Of a stretch of 64,000 bases of DNA, positions 35,318-44,642 are shown piece by piece. How positions within the stretch are numbered: the first letter of the stretch is position 1; every line of letters starts with the position of its first letter. The notes beneath the pieces are model-generated. The model saw only the letters and a list, made by a program, of their open reading frames with translations, was not told the DNA's origin and did not search any database. This stretch comes from Bacillus_P idriensis_A. GTDB taxonomy: Bacteria; Bacillota; Bacilli; Bacillales; Bacillaceae. The translations under genes and the position numbers were made by a program. Location of the stretch: assembly GCF_050483325.1 (NCBI RefSeq), contig NZ_JBCMYF010000031.1, positions 1 to 64,000 of the forward strand, in the 5' to 3' direction.

Positions 35318-37215
35318 CTGAGAGCACCAGCCTTTTCTTTTAATGAGAAGCCCTCTCTATGATGCTGCAGATCAGTCATTATGGACTGCAGCCTTGTTTC
35401 CATTTCATTTATCTGCTGTAACCGCTCCAGAATGTCATCTTCCTTCATATCCGAATTTTTAATAACCGTTTCCAGATGAGCTTGTTTTTTTGCAATTTCA
35501 GAAGCGATGGACTGCTTATAGGTTTTGATGACGGCTGAAGCGGTATCTTTCCACTCCGCCTTGCATCTTGCCGTTTTTTCTGCCTGATTGATCGTAAACC
35601 GCTGATCAATCTGCCGTTTCAATTTTCCTTTTCGATCATCAAAGGCTCCAAACAGCCAGGCAACCCCTGCAGCCAGACCTGTAGCAATAAGACCTACTCC
35701 GGCAAGAATCGATCCTGCAAGGCTTTTACTGGTAAAAACAGCATCTCCCAATTCCTCTGCCGCCTCTGCCAAAAATCCTGAAAACGTCTGCTGCAGGACA
35801 AATCCTTCACTTTGTTCTTTCACCTGTATGAGGTCAGTGAATCCTTTGTTCACGTCCGTCCAATCCTTTTCAAGCTCAAGACTGATTAAAGCTGAAGCAG
35901 AAGCAATGGCTTCTTTCATTCTCTTTTGCCTTCCAAGGTGGATGGCTTTTTCCATTGGAGCAATGGCTGCTTCAATAAGGCCTGATAGCTGCGAAACAGA
36001 TAAATGACTGTTCTCATCAAACGTTTGATGTGCAGCACGTGACAGATCTTTTAACTGGCCGCGGTACCAGTCCATCATCCCTGCTTCCTGTTTTTGCAGC
36101 TCAATCTCAAGCTTTGCCAATGCACCTTTTGTTTTTTTGCCGAGAGATTGGATTTGTTGCTCAAGCTGCTTCCCGCGTTCTTTCAGTTCATCAATATTCT
36201 GGTAAAAGCTTATCTTGTCCACCTTTAGTTTTGCAAGCTGCTCTTTAATGATGCGCTCTGCCCTTGCAACCGGCTTTGACAGCTTCACTGCACCCCGTTC
36301 ATACTGAAGGAAGTCTGCCAAATGCGATTCGAATTCGGGCACCCCTGTCTCTTCAAGCGGCCAGACCCTTACCGGCCTTCTCCTTGCAGTCAGGACCTCC
36401 CCGCCAGCCTGTCTCCTTGCATTTAATGCCTGTTTGGCTGCAATCAGGTGTATTTTCGGATGACCAAGAACTTCTCTCAAATGCTCTTCTGCGTACTTTA
36501 CTACTTTTTGACGGTCTTCCTCAGTCCGCAGTTCGTCTTTAAAATTAATGACGATAAAGACTTTTTGAATGTCACTTGCGAGCAGGCGGTCTTTCAAAAA
36601 ACTCATCTCAGAAGAGGAGAGAATTTTCGTTGCAGAAAGGATAAAAACAGCCGCATCCGACTGCGGAATAATTCGGTTGGTTACTTCCTCTCTTGCCGCA
36701 TCAAGATCATTTGTCCCCGGTGTATCAATAATTTCCACACCATCTTTGCAAAAAGGGACCGGATAGCCAATCTCCGCGTAGGCAATTGCCTGAATTTGCT
36801 CCGCCTGTTCTTTAAATTCCTTTTCTGACCTTTCATCCCCAAAGATAGGTTCCAATGGGGCCGTGAGCTCTTTAAACCGTTCTTCTGATATGGTTTCCGT
36901 TTTCTTTTTCCCATGGTAGTTCAGCTTAATCTCAGGTTCTTCACTGTAAGCGACCTTATTTAAAATGGCAGTTGTCGGTTTAACACTTGACGGAAGAATG
37001 ATTTTCCCAAGAAGCGCATTGATAAAAGTCGACTTCCCTCTCGAGAATTCACCTACTACGACGATCTGGAACTTATCGTCCGCTGTCTGGCGTGCAAGTT
37101 CATCTAGTTTAAGAGATAAATCCTGCTGCCGGTCTTCCATGAGTACACTTTTCAACTCTATAAGAGTTAAAAGGACATCTTTTTTCATTTTGGTGTAGTG
37201 GCTGATTTCAAACAT
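35314..37215 (-). CDS. Dynamin-family GTPase (633 residues)
   Basis: The second dynamin-like GTPase of the operon. G1 GEFSRGKS is at 55-62, KPTTA at 79-83, G3 DTPG at 164-167, and G4 NFKD at 224-227. A long coiled-coil stalk (about 320-420) and a hydrophobic paddle-like segment near 505-525 (SLAGSILAGVGLIATGLAAG) follow. It starts 3 bases after the stop of the 1073-residue gene and overlaps the next gene. Tandem dynamin pairs in bacteria commonly form complexes. A role in membrane repair, cell-surface integrity or phage defence can be proposed, but nothing in the sequence decides. Confidence 0.88.
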   Translation of the reverse strand: MFEISHYTKMKKDVLLTLIELKSVLMEDRQQDLSLKLDELARQTADDKFQIVVVGEFSRGKSTFINALLGKIILPSSVKPTTAILNKVAYSEEPEIKLNYHGKKKTETISEERFKELTAPLEPIFGDERSEKEFKEQAEQIQAIAYAEIGYPVPFCKDGVEIIDTPGTNDLDAAREEVTNRIIPQSDAAVFILSATKILSSSEMSFLKDRLLASDIQKVFIVINFKDELRTEEDRQKVVKYAEEHLREVLGHPKIHLIAAKQALNARRQAGGEVLTARRRPVRVWPLEETGVPEFESHLADFLQYERGAVKLSKPVARAERIIKEQLAKLKVDKISFYQNIDELKERGKQLEQQIQSLGKKTKGALAKLEIELQKQEAGMMDWYRGQLKDLSRAAHQTFDENSHLSVSQLSGLIEAAIAPMEKAIHLGRQKRMKEAIASASALISLELEKDWTDVNKGFTDLIQVKEQSEGFVLQQTFSGFLAEAAEELGDAVFTSKSLAGSILAGVGLIATGLAAGVAWLFGAFDDRKGKLKRQIDQRFTINQAEKTARCKAEWKDTASAVIKTYKQSIASEIAKKQAHLETVIKNSDMKEDDILERLQQINEMETRLQSIMTDLQHHREGFSLKEKAGALR

Positions 37216-37218
37216 GAT

Positions 37219-40200
37219 TTACATCTCTCCATCTTCTATCACTTTGTCCTGGATTACTTCAGATGAAAAAATGTCATTCAGAAGAATTTCCCCGTCCGGT
37301 GTCACTTTCATCAAATAGGATGATTCAAATTCAACGAAACGGACAATTCCGTCGATTTGTATGTAGTTCAGCTGTCTTGTTACATCTACTCTGTAAAAAT
37401 CTTGGTCCACCGGAGTGACATTATGAGGAACATAGGTGACAAGCTCCATCGTTTCCACACTCTCTTTCAGCGTCTGCATCCTGCTTTCTGCTTCTATCAC
37501 AGCTTTGCCTTCCCCATCGTACAGCGAACGGACATAAGAAAAGTCATTCAAGTTATATGCATCAATGTAGGATTTCTGAAATTTGGTTATTGCTGACTGC
37601 ACATCCTCTGGTTTAACGAGCAGGTTATAAGCCGGCTCTTTCACGACAGCTTGAGTCGTGTTCGTTTGCGAGGCATGATAGATTAGCAATTCTCCAAGAC
37701 TTCCTTCGGATAATCCCACTGTGTACTCCCGTTCATCTTTTACACTGATTTCTTCTTTATTCTGAGAATTAACAAGAATAAATTCTTCAGAAGTGTTTAC
37801 TTTGTACTGATTTTCAGTTACCTTTTCGAAGCTCACTATGTCTGCTGTTACAAATGAAAGAATATACCCTTCAAGCCCATCTGCAAAAGAGTGGGGAGCA
37901 ATGGAAGCATCCATGCTCAAGTATTTAGAAGTTGAATCAGCATTTGTGTTGTATTCCATTTCAGCATCTTCCAAATAGTAGCTGAAAAAAGACTCCAAAT
38001 CAGATTGTGTTACCTTAATCAATGACTCTTCAGTTGTGTCCACAATCTCATATGAAAAAGAAACAATCGAGAGCTGTCCGTATTCATCCAGGTTCATGCT
38101 GTATGTGGCTTCTACTTCGTAAACCGTTTTTGTGAATGCATTGCTGAACGTTTGATTCTCCTGAATGACTGCCACAAGAGTGTCCGGGTCTGACCGGTCT
38201 ACAGAAATCAGGTCGTAATCAAGGTTCTCGAGACTTTTTCCATCTCCTGCGCCTGAAACATACTCCCGATACGACTCTAGTTCGGTCTCCGAACCGAATC
38301 GTTCAGAATCCAATCCGGAGGGGCCGTTTGACAGAACCATTTCCTGGAGACTTCCGATAAGTTCCTCAATCTGTCCGTCTTCTATCTGCTGCCATCCTGT
38401 ATTTTCTTCTATTGGCTCCTCAACAGCAAGCATCTCTTCTGCCTCTGCATTCTCTTCAAAATCATTTTCATTGTATTCCTCATAAACTCCCTGCACGTCC
38501 GGTTCCTGAGCATCCACGATGGCCCCTATGAGCGGAATGAGCAGCAAAGCTCCAACAAAAAGCTTTTCATTATGAGAACGGCGGTGCGCTTTATGTTCCT
38601 TTACAAGGTCAAAAGGAAGATTTTCTGGTTCAGCGGTTTTGCCGAAGAGAGGATTACCCAGAAATGCAAAGGTTGTCAGCCTTTTTTCTGCCAAAGCTAT
38701 GTTTGAATCAGCATTTATTGTTTTCACATAAGCATAGGCTTGTTCAAAACGGCTAAAATCGATGGAAGTGCCGCTTGAAAGATAATCATCCCGTCTTAAA
38801 ACAAACCAGCCGGCACCTTCTCCAATTTCATCCGCAATGTCCAAAACATCTTCCAGGAAATCAGTCAGAGCACAGAGTTGATACACATGTTCGTAACGTA
38901 CGTCTTTTGTCGCAGCTTTCATTCCAAGATAGAGATGATTTCTTTTTTTCAGATACCGATTAATATTCTCAGCCTGATCATTCCTGAGATCCCGTACACG
39001 ATGCTGGAGTGACTGCAGAAAAGACGAGTTCAACTTTTCCAAGTCCATTTTTCCCTTCTCCACCTTCAGCTTCATTTCCCGCAAATCCCCTAGCTGCCTT
39101 TCATACTCTTGTGTTTTCTCCTGCATGGCAGACATCTTTTTCCCTTTAAAGAATCTGGACTGCTTAACGTGGTTCCAATGATCTGTTAACTCTTCTTTCA
39201 TGCTGGAAACATCAGCAAATTCCCCCGTATACTGCCCAGCAAGCTCCTTCTGAGAAATAATAGCTGACCTTAAAGAATTCCACTTTCCCATGACATTTTT
39301 GATAACGGAGTCCGTTCCTTTAATCTCTGTATAAACGGATGCAAAGTGCTCCATCTCTCTGTCCATCTGATCAAGGTTTACAATCTTTCCCTTCCCGTTA
39401 AAAAGGCTGTTTGCCACTGACAACTGTTCCATCCAGATTGTGAGATTGGCTTGTTCTTTATCAAGCTTCCTTAAATCCTTTGCGATTTTTACTATTTCAA
39501 CTACAGACCGCTCAATTCCGGCAGACTGATACTTTTTTAGATTCGCCGTAAGAACTTTAGCAATTTCACCAAATGCTTCCGTAATCCGGCCAAGCAGTTT
39601 GGCTTTCTTTACGTCATCTCTCCCTTTCGTTTGACCTAAGACAGATTGTAATTCTCCCCAATTACTCAGCTCAAGGAGGTCTCTGTCTCCGGTCACCTGC
39701 CCTTCAAGCGCTTCCAAGGCAGAGAGACCAATGACTTTATCAAGTACTCCCTGAAGACGCCTTGTTTTAATGTACTCAAGATATTGATCAAGATTGTCTG
39801 TTTCATCGTCCAGCTGATCAATTCCGTTCACAATTCCAACAGGTTTAATGCCCTTAGAAATCAGCTGCTGGATCGACTCCATTTCACTCGACAGCCCAAC
39901 ATTCTTGTACCAAAATACCCAAAAAGCCTCATCCGCCATGTCCATAAACATCTCAGTAGCCGCTGTATGGTGATCATGTCCTGAGTTCAAACCCGGAGAA
40001 TCGACGAGACTCATCGTTTTTAAAAGAGGATGGTTTACCTTTAACTCCAGATAGTAAAGCGATTCCCTTAGTTTCTGCTGCTCTTTTCTCTCAGAAGACA
40101 GTTGTTCAAGCTGGGAAGATTGCATCACCTTCTTTGAACCGTCTTTAAAATGGGCAACCAGTTCCCTCCGGCTTCCGTACTTCAACTTCGTTACAACCGC

Positions 40201-40440
40201 AGTTGCCGGTATAACGTCTGAAGTCAAAATCTTTTCCCCTAACAATGCATTTATAAATGTAGATTTACCTGCATTGAATTCCCCGAAAATCATGACAACC
40301 GGCGGCTCCTGCAAGTCATCTATAATTTTCTCTATTTTTCCCGAAGTCTTACGTAAATCCTCTTTATCTTTCAGTAATCTATGAATTTTTTCAAGTGACG
40401 CAAGAACAGGTTCTTTCAAATCTTCCAATGATGTTATCAT
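37219..40440 (-). CDS. Large dynamin-like GTPase with a transmembrane helix and extracellular C-terminus
   Basis: A 1073-residue protein. G1 GEFNAGKS is at 53-60, PATA at 78-81, G3 DSPG at 147-150 and G4 NGID near 205-208. Residues 290-600 are helical stalk. A basic stretch (KEHKAHRRSHNEK) precedes a helix LFVGALLLIPLIGAIV near 627-645. The following 430 residues, starting acidic (NENDFEENAEAEE), should lie outside. They contain beta-rich NTF2-like parts; the last, from about 945 to the end, resembles the TcaA C-terminal type. A dynamin GTPase joined through the membrane to an external sensor-like region is unusual. It is the first gene of the operon. AGGAAGG precedes the ATG. Confidence 0.85.
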   Translation of the reverse strand: MITSLEDLKEPVLASLEKIHRLLKDKEDLRKTSGKIEKIIDDLQEPPVVMIFGEFNAGKSTFINALLGEKILTSDVIPATAVVTKLKYGSRRELVAHFKDGSKKVMQSSQLEQLSSERKEQQKLRESLYYLELKVNHPLLKTMSLVDSPGLNSGHDHHTAATEMFMDMADEAFWVFWYKNVGLSSEMESIQQLISKGIKPVGIVNGIDQLDDETDNLDQYLEYIKTRRLQGVLDKVIGLSALEALEGQVTGDRDLLELSNWGELQSVLGQTKGRDDVKKAKLLGRITEAFGEIAKVLTANLKKYQSAGIERSVVEIVKIAKDLRKLDKEQANLTIWMEQLSVANSLFNGKGKIVNLDQMDREMEHFASVYTEIKGTDSVIKNVMGKWNSLRSAIISQKELAGQYTGEFADVSSMKEELTDHWNHVKQSRFFKGKKMSAMQEKTQEYERQLGDLREMKLKVEKGKMDLEKLNSSFLQSLQHRVRDLRNDQAENINRYLKKRNHLYLGMKAATKDVRYEHVYQLCALTDFLEDVLDIADEIGEGAGWFVLRRDDYLSSGTSIDFSRFEQAYAYVKTINADSNIALAEKRLTTFAFLGNPLFGKTAEPENLPFDLVKEHKAHRRSHNEKLFVGALLLIPLIGAIVDAQEPDVQGVYEEYNENDFEENAEAEEMLAVEEPIEENTGWQQIEDGQIEELIGSLQEMVLSNGPSGLDSERFGSETELESYREYVSGAGDGKSLENLDYDLISVDRSDPDTLVAVIQENQTFSNAFTKTVYEVEATYSMNLDEYGQLSIVSFSYEIVDTTEESLIKVTQSDLESFFSYYLEDAEMEYNTNADSTSKYLSMDASIAPHSFADGLEGYILSFVTADIVSFEKVTENQYKVNTSEEFILVNSQNKEEISVKDEREYTVGLSEGSLGELLIYHASQTNTTQAVVKEPAYNLLVKPEDVQSAITKFQKSYIDAYNLNDFSYVRSLYDGEGKAVIEAESRMQTLKESVETMELVTYVPHNVTPVDQDFYRVDVTRQLNYIQIDGIVRFVEFESSYLMKVTPDGEILLNDIFSSEVIQDKVIEDGEM

Positions 40441-40462
40441 TTCGCAAACCTTCCTGATATTG

Positions 40463-40507
40463 TAATAGTTCTATTTTAATAAAATTGTTAGGAATAAGGA
40501 ACTATTA
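40463..40507. promoter_or_regulatory. Inverted repeat in the dynamin operon promoter region
   Basis: TAATAGTTC (40463-40471) and GAACTATTA (40499-40507) are perfectly inverted arms about an AT-rich centre, 23-67 bases upstream of the first dynamin gene. It could be an operator or part of the promoter. No clear -35/-10 pair was identified. Confidence 0.45.
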
Positions 40508-40554
40508 TTAAGAAAAAATACTTTAATAAACAAATAGACCTAATGCGAAAAGTG

Positions 40555-40870
40555 GATTTGCTGGGTAATTTTGAAGGGACATTGAGGGGAGAAAAGGTAG
40601 TTATTAAAGATGTAACAACCCAAAAGATAGTTAATAACAAGAGAGCTCCTGCAGAAGTATATACAATTTTTAAAGAAAGCGAATGGATTGGATTTCAATG
40701 GCTTAGTTATTTATGGAGTTAATAAAAATCAAGTAGCAGAAGAGATTTATGAATTGATTGAAACAAATGAAATCTGGTATGAGAATGAATGGAAAAAACA
40801 GTAAGTCTTTTTTGGAGATTCAAGATTTTAATTTAATGCTGGAAGATGCGCTAAAATTAAGCTTAGAATA
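40555..40870 (+). pseudogene. Fossil toxin/immunity chimera
   Basis: Positions 40561-40654 encode GNFEGTLRGEKVVIKDVTTQ and KIVNNKRAPAE, matching the start of the HNH toxin tip at 47490-47570 (GNLKGEKVHLKDVKLKEI). In another frame, 40650-40797 encodes YIQFLKKANGLDFNGLVIYG, clearly the middle of the YrhA-family immunity protein at 47948 (YIKFLKKANGLDFNGLVVYG). That frame is broken by TAA where the intact protein has Tyr (KKQ-stop-VFFGDS), and most of the rest is deleted down to LMLEDALKLSLE. The copy has lost the toxin 3' half and the immunity 5' third. Confidence 0.78.
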
Positions 40871-40905
40871 GAAGGTAGCAGTGTGAAGGTTCTCACGCTT
40901 CCTTC
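40871..40905 (+). terminator. Hairpin after the fossil locus
   Basis: GAAGG...GTG...GAA pairs with TTC...CAC...CCTTC (40871-40875 with 40901-40905). No T tract follows. Similar to the hairpin region at 32108. From about 40975 to 41210 I see nothing recognisable. Confidence 0.45.
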
Positions 40906-41221
40906 CTTAAACACCAGATTCGGAGAAATCCCCAATATCCTTGCAGCCTGCCTTAATCAGCCGTTTAATATAATCTTTCTTAACTCTTTACTTATTTGTC
41001 TCCATTCAAATTCTTTTTATAAAAATCGGGAGTTTGACTGCTCCACTTTGCTGTTATTTAATACCTCTCCTCCACATTCCTCGTCCTTTAAATTTAGAAA
41101 CCCTGCATTTATTCGTTTAAGTTTTATCATGGACACTCATCGTGTAAGATTTTATGTTTTTCAAATGAACAGTTCATTACTTCTGTATATCACCAAAAGA
41201 TTATATGAATAGCATATAAAA

Positions 41222-41248
41222 GACGCACCTGCCCAAAGCAGCTGCGCC
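41222..41248 (-). terminator. Terminator of the CAP/CWB2 gene
   Basis: On the minus strand GGCGCAGCTG pairs with CAGGTGCGTC (one mismatch, one wobble) and is followed by TTTTATATG. Confidence 0.75.
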
Positions 41249-41263
41249 TTGCCTAAAGATCTC

Positions 41264-43996
41264 TCAGTTCATTAGTTCTACTAATTGATCCAATATGGCA
41301 GCATCAATTCCTCCGCCAATTTGATGGACCTTTGCTGTTTGAACGCCTTCAATGGCACTGATTTGGGTATGATGCAGTCCAGTGTCTGATACCAGCAGAA
41401 CTGGGACATTCCATTTTGCGGCTAAAGGGCCTGCTGCCAGGGCATCGACAAGCTTGTCGGTATTTGAATGTGCCGCCATAATCGTTGGCAAATCTGTTTG
41501 TTTGTAAAAAGCATTTATGACTTTTGCGTTAGTTTCTTGACGATTGGAGCCGCTTAAACGATTGTTCAGCACATCTTTGTCTGTGATTTCATTCACTTCT
41601 TTCATGATTTCCGCGCTGACGACACTTGTTCCTCCGATAAAGTATGCGTTTTGCAGGCGTTCTTCTTGCAGCCATTTATAGATATTTGCGGGTACTTCTG
41701 TTTTCTTTGTTAAAATGATGGGCTGCTTTGTTTGTCCTGCTTGAGCGGCGACGGAAAGGGCATCTGGTTCACCAAAACCGTATGCGAAATAAGCGGTGTG
41801 GACATCTGACAGTTTGTCCAGCTCCTGGGCGATGATAAGAGAAGTGTCATAGCGATTTTTGCCTCCGATACGGACAACATTCAGCCCTTTTGACACTAAA
41901 TCTTTCTCTACATTAAGAGAAATAACCCCCGTTCCCCCAATGATCACAATCTTTTTTGCTTTCAGCCGTTTGATTTCCTCTATCGTTGATGCCGGTATGG
42001 AATCTTTCGCTGCCAGCAGTACGGGAGCCGAATGAACTGAAGCCAGCGGTGTCGCAGTTAATCCGTCTGCAATTGCCCATCCATTTACTAAAAAGACCGT
42101 GTTTGACGTTTCCCACCCGGCATTTGAAATTTTGACCGCTGTATCATAGCGGTTACTGCCTATCAGTTTTTCTGTCAGCGGCATTTGATCAGCTACCTGG
42201 ATAGTGATGGCTGCACTCTTGTTGCCTGCTGCATCAGTGGCCGATAGTTCAATGGTGCTGCCGGCAGTCTGCTTATTGATTGCAATCTGAAATTGTCCGC
42301 TAGCATTGGCAACAGATCGTCCAATCTCTTTTCCTGCTGTTTTTGCAATGATTGTTGCACTTTTTTCAGCAGTTCCCGTTATCCGATTATCAAGATCCGT
42401 CAAGCTGTTCACTGCAGGCGCAGCAGGTGCTGTTGCATCCGTTACTGTTACTCTGACTGCCGGACTTTCATTGCCTTCATCATCTGTTGCTGTTACCAGA
42501 ATCACAGTTCCTGCGGCCTGTTTTGGTATTTGTACCGAATACCGCCCCTGTGCGTCTGCTCCTGCTTTACCTAAGACGGCAGTGCCTTTCTTTACTGTAA
42601 TGAGAGTACCTGCCTCAGCCGTTCCTGTCACAGATGCCGATTTATCCGTAATGGCATTTACTTTCGGGACATCAGGCGGAACTTGATCAGAATAACGATC
42701 CAGGTCTATCTTTCCGAGATAATCATCAAAACGATCCGCTTCATTTTCAATCTGAATTCCACTGAAGGATGTCTTGGCATACCCTTCTTTTTTAATCACG
42801 AGTTCATATTCACCAAGCGGGAATCCTGTATAATCGTATTCTCCTATTGAATTGGTAGAAAGTGTTCGATACAGCGAATTTCCTGTTGGGGTCACACGGT
42901 GAAATTCAACTGCAGCCCCGGACAGCGGTTTGTTTGTTTCTGCATCCGCTACAACCCCGTAAGCACGGTCCTCTATTAAATCAAAAAATCCTGTTTTGTG
43001 AGAAATGGAATAGGAATTGCCATATAAATCTTTGATACCTGTCACATCGACTGTAAACTCTTCCCCATCTTTTATGTAGTCAAGTTGCGGCCTGAAGATG
43101 AGTGTATTTAGTTTTCCCGCTCCATTACCGATTTTCAGGCGATCGCTGCTATAAGGAAATTCCCACTTTTTATTGTCCGATTTCCGCGTTAACGTTACCT
43201 TTAACTGCTCAAGATCCCCAAGTAGTGTGTGCAAATTTTGATCAATTCCGATGGACCAGGCATAATCAGCTTTAAAATACTCCTTTGGATAATCGCCGTT
43301 TGATGGATAGGCAAAATAGTCAAAAGGGGAATAGGAAGCTGCCGGAAGTCTGTAGCCAAACACATTCATGTCGGAATATCCCGCTTGCTGATTCTCATCA
43401 GCGGCTAATCCGAAACCCACTGCAGAAACGTACGGAGAAAGAATCCACATTCTGTGACCGGCTGACTCAACATTGAAATCTTCCATATACTTATCAACCG
43501 TATGAGAAAGCATATTTATCGCTGGATTCCAGCTCAGCATAGCAAGGTTACTTGTAGACGAAGAAAATGCAGCATTGCTATAAAAACTGCTGGGCATATC
43601 AGCCGGCTTCGGCGGACTGTGACTAATATAGCCATTCTTGGCAGACAAAACAGCCCCGTGCTGGGCAAGATTATTTAACACTTGATCATCTGCAAGATTC
43701 ATAGGAAGACCTGACATATAACGGTAGAAATTAGCTGTTCTTATCCCTTGCTCTATGTACTGCCCGTTTAAAACGCCTGCTTTATACGGAGCAATGATTG
43801 AAGGTTTTTCTTCATAAGGAGTTGAATCAGAGTACCTGACTTTGTCTAACTCTTCCCATTTCTGAATTACCTCCGTTTTAGATGGAGTCTTGGGAGGAGA
43901 TAGGGTTTCAGCTGCCTGAACTGTAATCACAGGTAAAACCATTGCACCCAGCAATATCGTTCCTAGCGCACGATACATTTTTTTACTATTAAACAT
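41264..43996 (-). CDS. CAP-domain surface protein with Ig-like modules and three CWB2 repeats
   Basis: A 910-residue exported protein. The signal peptide (1-29) ends at VQAAE. A CAP/SCP-type domain occupies about 60-340 (FYRYMSGLPMNLADDQVLNN, HSPPKP, AGHRMWILSP). Then come a carboxypeptidase-regulatory/CnaB-like domain (about 345-430), two Ig-like modules of the same type as in the secreted protease (about 440-605), and three cell-wall-binding type 2 repeats (R-Y-D/ET-A-hydrophobic, IGG motifs) to the end, which hold it on the wall. The role of the CAP domain is unknown. SD spacing is long (GGAG about 13 bases from the ATG). It is monocistronic with its own terminator. Confidence 0.86.
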   Translation of the reverse strand: MFNSKKMYRALGTILLGAMVLPVITVQAAETLSPPKTPSKTEVIQKWEELDKVRYSDSTPYEEKPSIIAPYKAGVLNGQYIEQGIRTANFYRYMSGLPMNLADDQVLNNLAQHGAVLSAKNGYISHSPPKPADMPSSFYSNAAFSSSTSNLAMLSWNPAINMLSHTVDKYMEDFNVESAGHRMWILSPYVSAVGFGLAADENQQAGYSDMNVFGYRLPAASYSPFDYFAYPSNGDYPKEYFKADYAWSIGIDQNLHTLLGDLEQLKVTLTRKSDNKKWEFPYSSDRLKIGNGAGKLNTLIFRPQLDYIKDGEEFTVDVTGIKDLYGNSYSISHKTGFFDLIEDRAYGVVADAETNKPLSGAAVEFHRVTPTGNSLYRTLSTNSIGEYDYTGFPLGEYELVIKKEGYAKTSFSGIQIENEADRFDDYLGKIDLDRYSDQVPPDVPKVNAITDKSASVTGTAEAGTLITVKKGTAVLGKAGADAQGRYSVQIPKQAAGTVILVTATDDEGNESPAVRVTVTDATAPAAPAVNSLTDLDNRITGTAEKSATIIAKTAGKEIGRSVANASGQFQIAINKQTAGSTIELSATDAAGNKSAAITIQVADQMPLTEKLIGSNRYDTAVKISNAGWETSNTVFLVNGWAIADGLTATPLASVHSAPVLLAAKDSIPASTIEEIKRLKAKKIVIIGGTGVISLNVEKDLVSKGLNVVRIGGKNRYDTSLIIAQELDKLSDVHTAYFAYGFGEPDALSVAAQAGQTKQPIILTKKTEVPANIYKWLQEERLQNAYFIGGTSVVSAEIMKEVNEITDKDVLNNRLSGSNRQETNAKVINAFYKQTDLPTIMAAHSNTDKLVDALAAGPLAAKWNVPVLLVSDTGLHHTQISAIEGVQTAKVHQIGGGIDAAILDQLVELMN

Positions 43997-44045
43997 TCAA
44001 TCTTTCACACTCCAATTTCATTCATAGTTGGCTTAACTAAGAGTA

Positions 44046-44054
44046 ATTATAGCA
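44046..44054 (-). promoter_or_regulatory. Extended -10 promoter of the CAP/CWB2 gene
   Basis: Minus strand TGCTATAAT, an extended -10 with consensus hexamer; no good -35 is seen 17 bases upstream. It is located 50 bases before the ATG. Confidence 0.5.
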
Positions 44055-44164
44055 TTAAATTTACAGTTAAATAGTTCTTTAGTTACATTATTTTAGAACT
44101 ACTTGATTATGGCATCATAAACATGTAGGTCATGGCATGTAATTTGTGCAGACCACGAGGGGCC

Positions 44165-44280
44165 TTTGGCGGATGGATAATAAGGAAGAGCCGTTTCTGA
44201 AGACTTTGCTCCCCGCGCAGCTTGTGAAGAGGGAATCTGCAGCGGAAGTTTCTGATGATACAGTAAGCACTGAAAGTTGA
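44165..44280 (+). pseudogene. lacI 3' fragment in duplicated segment B
   Basis: An open frame matching the last 30-odd codons of the LacI regulator at 30139, with substitutions (FWRMDNKEEPFLKTLLPAQL here), and ending TGA after a slightly different tail. There is no start, so it is a passenger of the duplication. Confidence 0.85.
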
Positions 44281-44635
44281 GAATACACATTAATAAACAT
44301 ACGAACATCAGCAGCACAAGCCACCCCCATGGTTTGTGCTATTTTTGTGCTATTAATGTTTGTTCTATTAATTGATATCAACTTCCATTCCTATTTAAAT
44401 GTTCTATAAAGGGAAATTAAAGCCGATTGTCCTATTCAGCCATCCTACTATCTACCTTATACTATAAAATATGGAAAATAGATTTAGGAGTAATCCACTT
44501 CAACTCCCGTAATTGCTGAATCAGATTCATATCCTATTGCTTTTTAAGTCCACTAATTCAATTGAACATATGAGACACGCGTGTACTTTTCAATGAAATA
44601 AGAATCAGGACAAAGCAACGTCCTCAAAAGGAGGC
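44165..44635 (+). repeat. Duplicated segment, copy B (leader of the LXG toxin)
   Basis: 471 bases homologous to 31055-31509. The main difference is a small insertion near the GTGCTATT motif (about 44337-44350). It ends with AAAAGGAGGC, which is the SD of the LXG toxin gene. The two copies are in direct orientation, 13.1 kb apart, with no insertion-sequence ends or integrase between them. Confidence 0.88.
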
Positions 44636-44642
44636 GGCAATC

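Noticed and set aside
40883..41212. Plus-strand ORF of 109 codons downstream of the fossil
   Set aside because: It starts in a hairpin, has no SD or recognisable domain, and its composition is that of non-coding DNA.
31510..44164. The 13 kb between the two direct repeats as a mobile element
   Set aside because: No integrase, transposase, relaxase or phage gene is present, and the repeats are derived from a chromosomal regulator end. Recombination between repeats is a simpler view.
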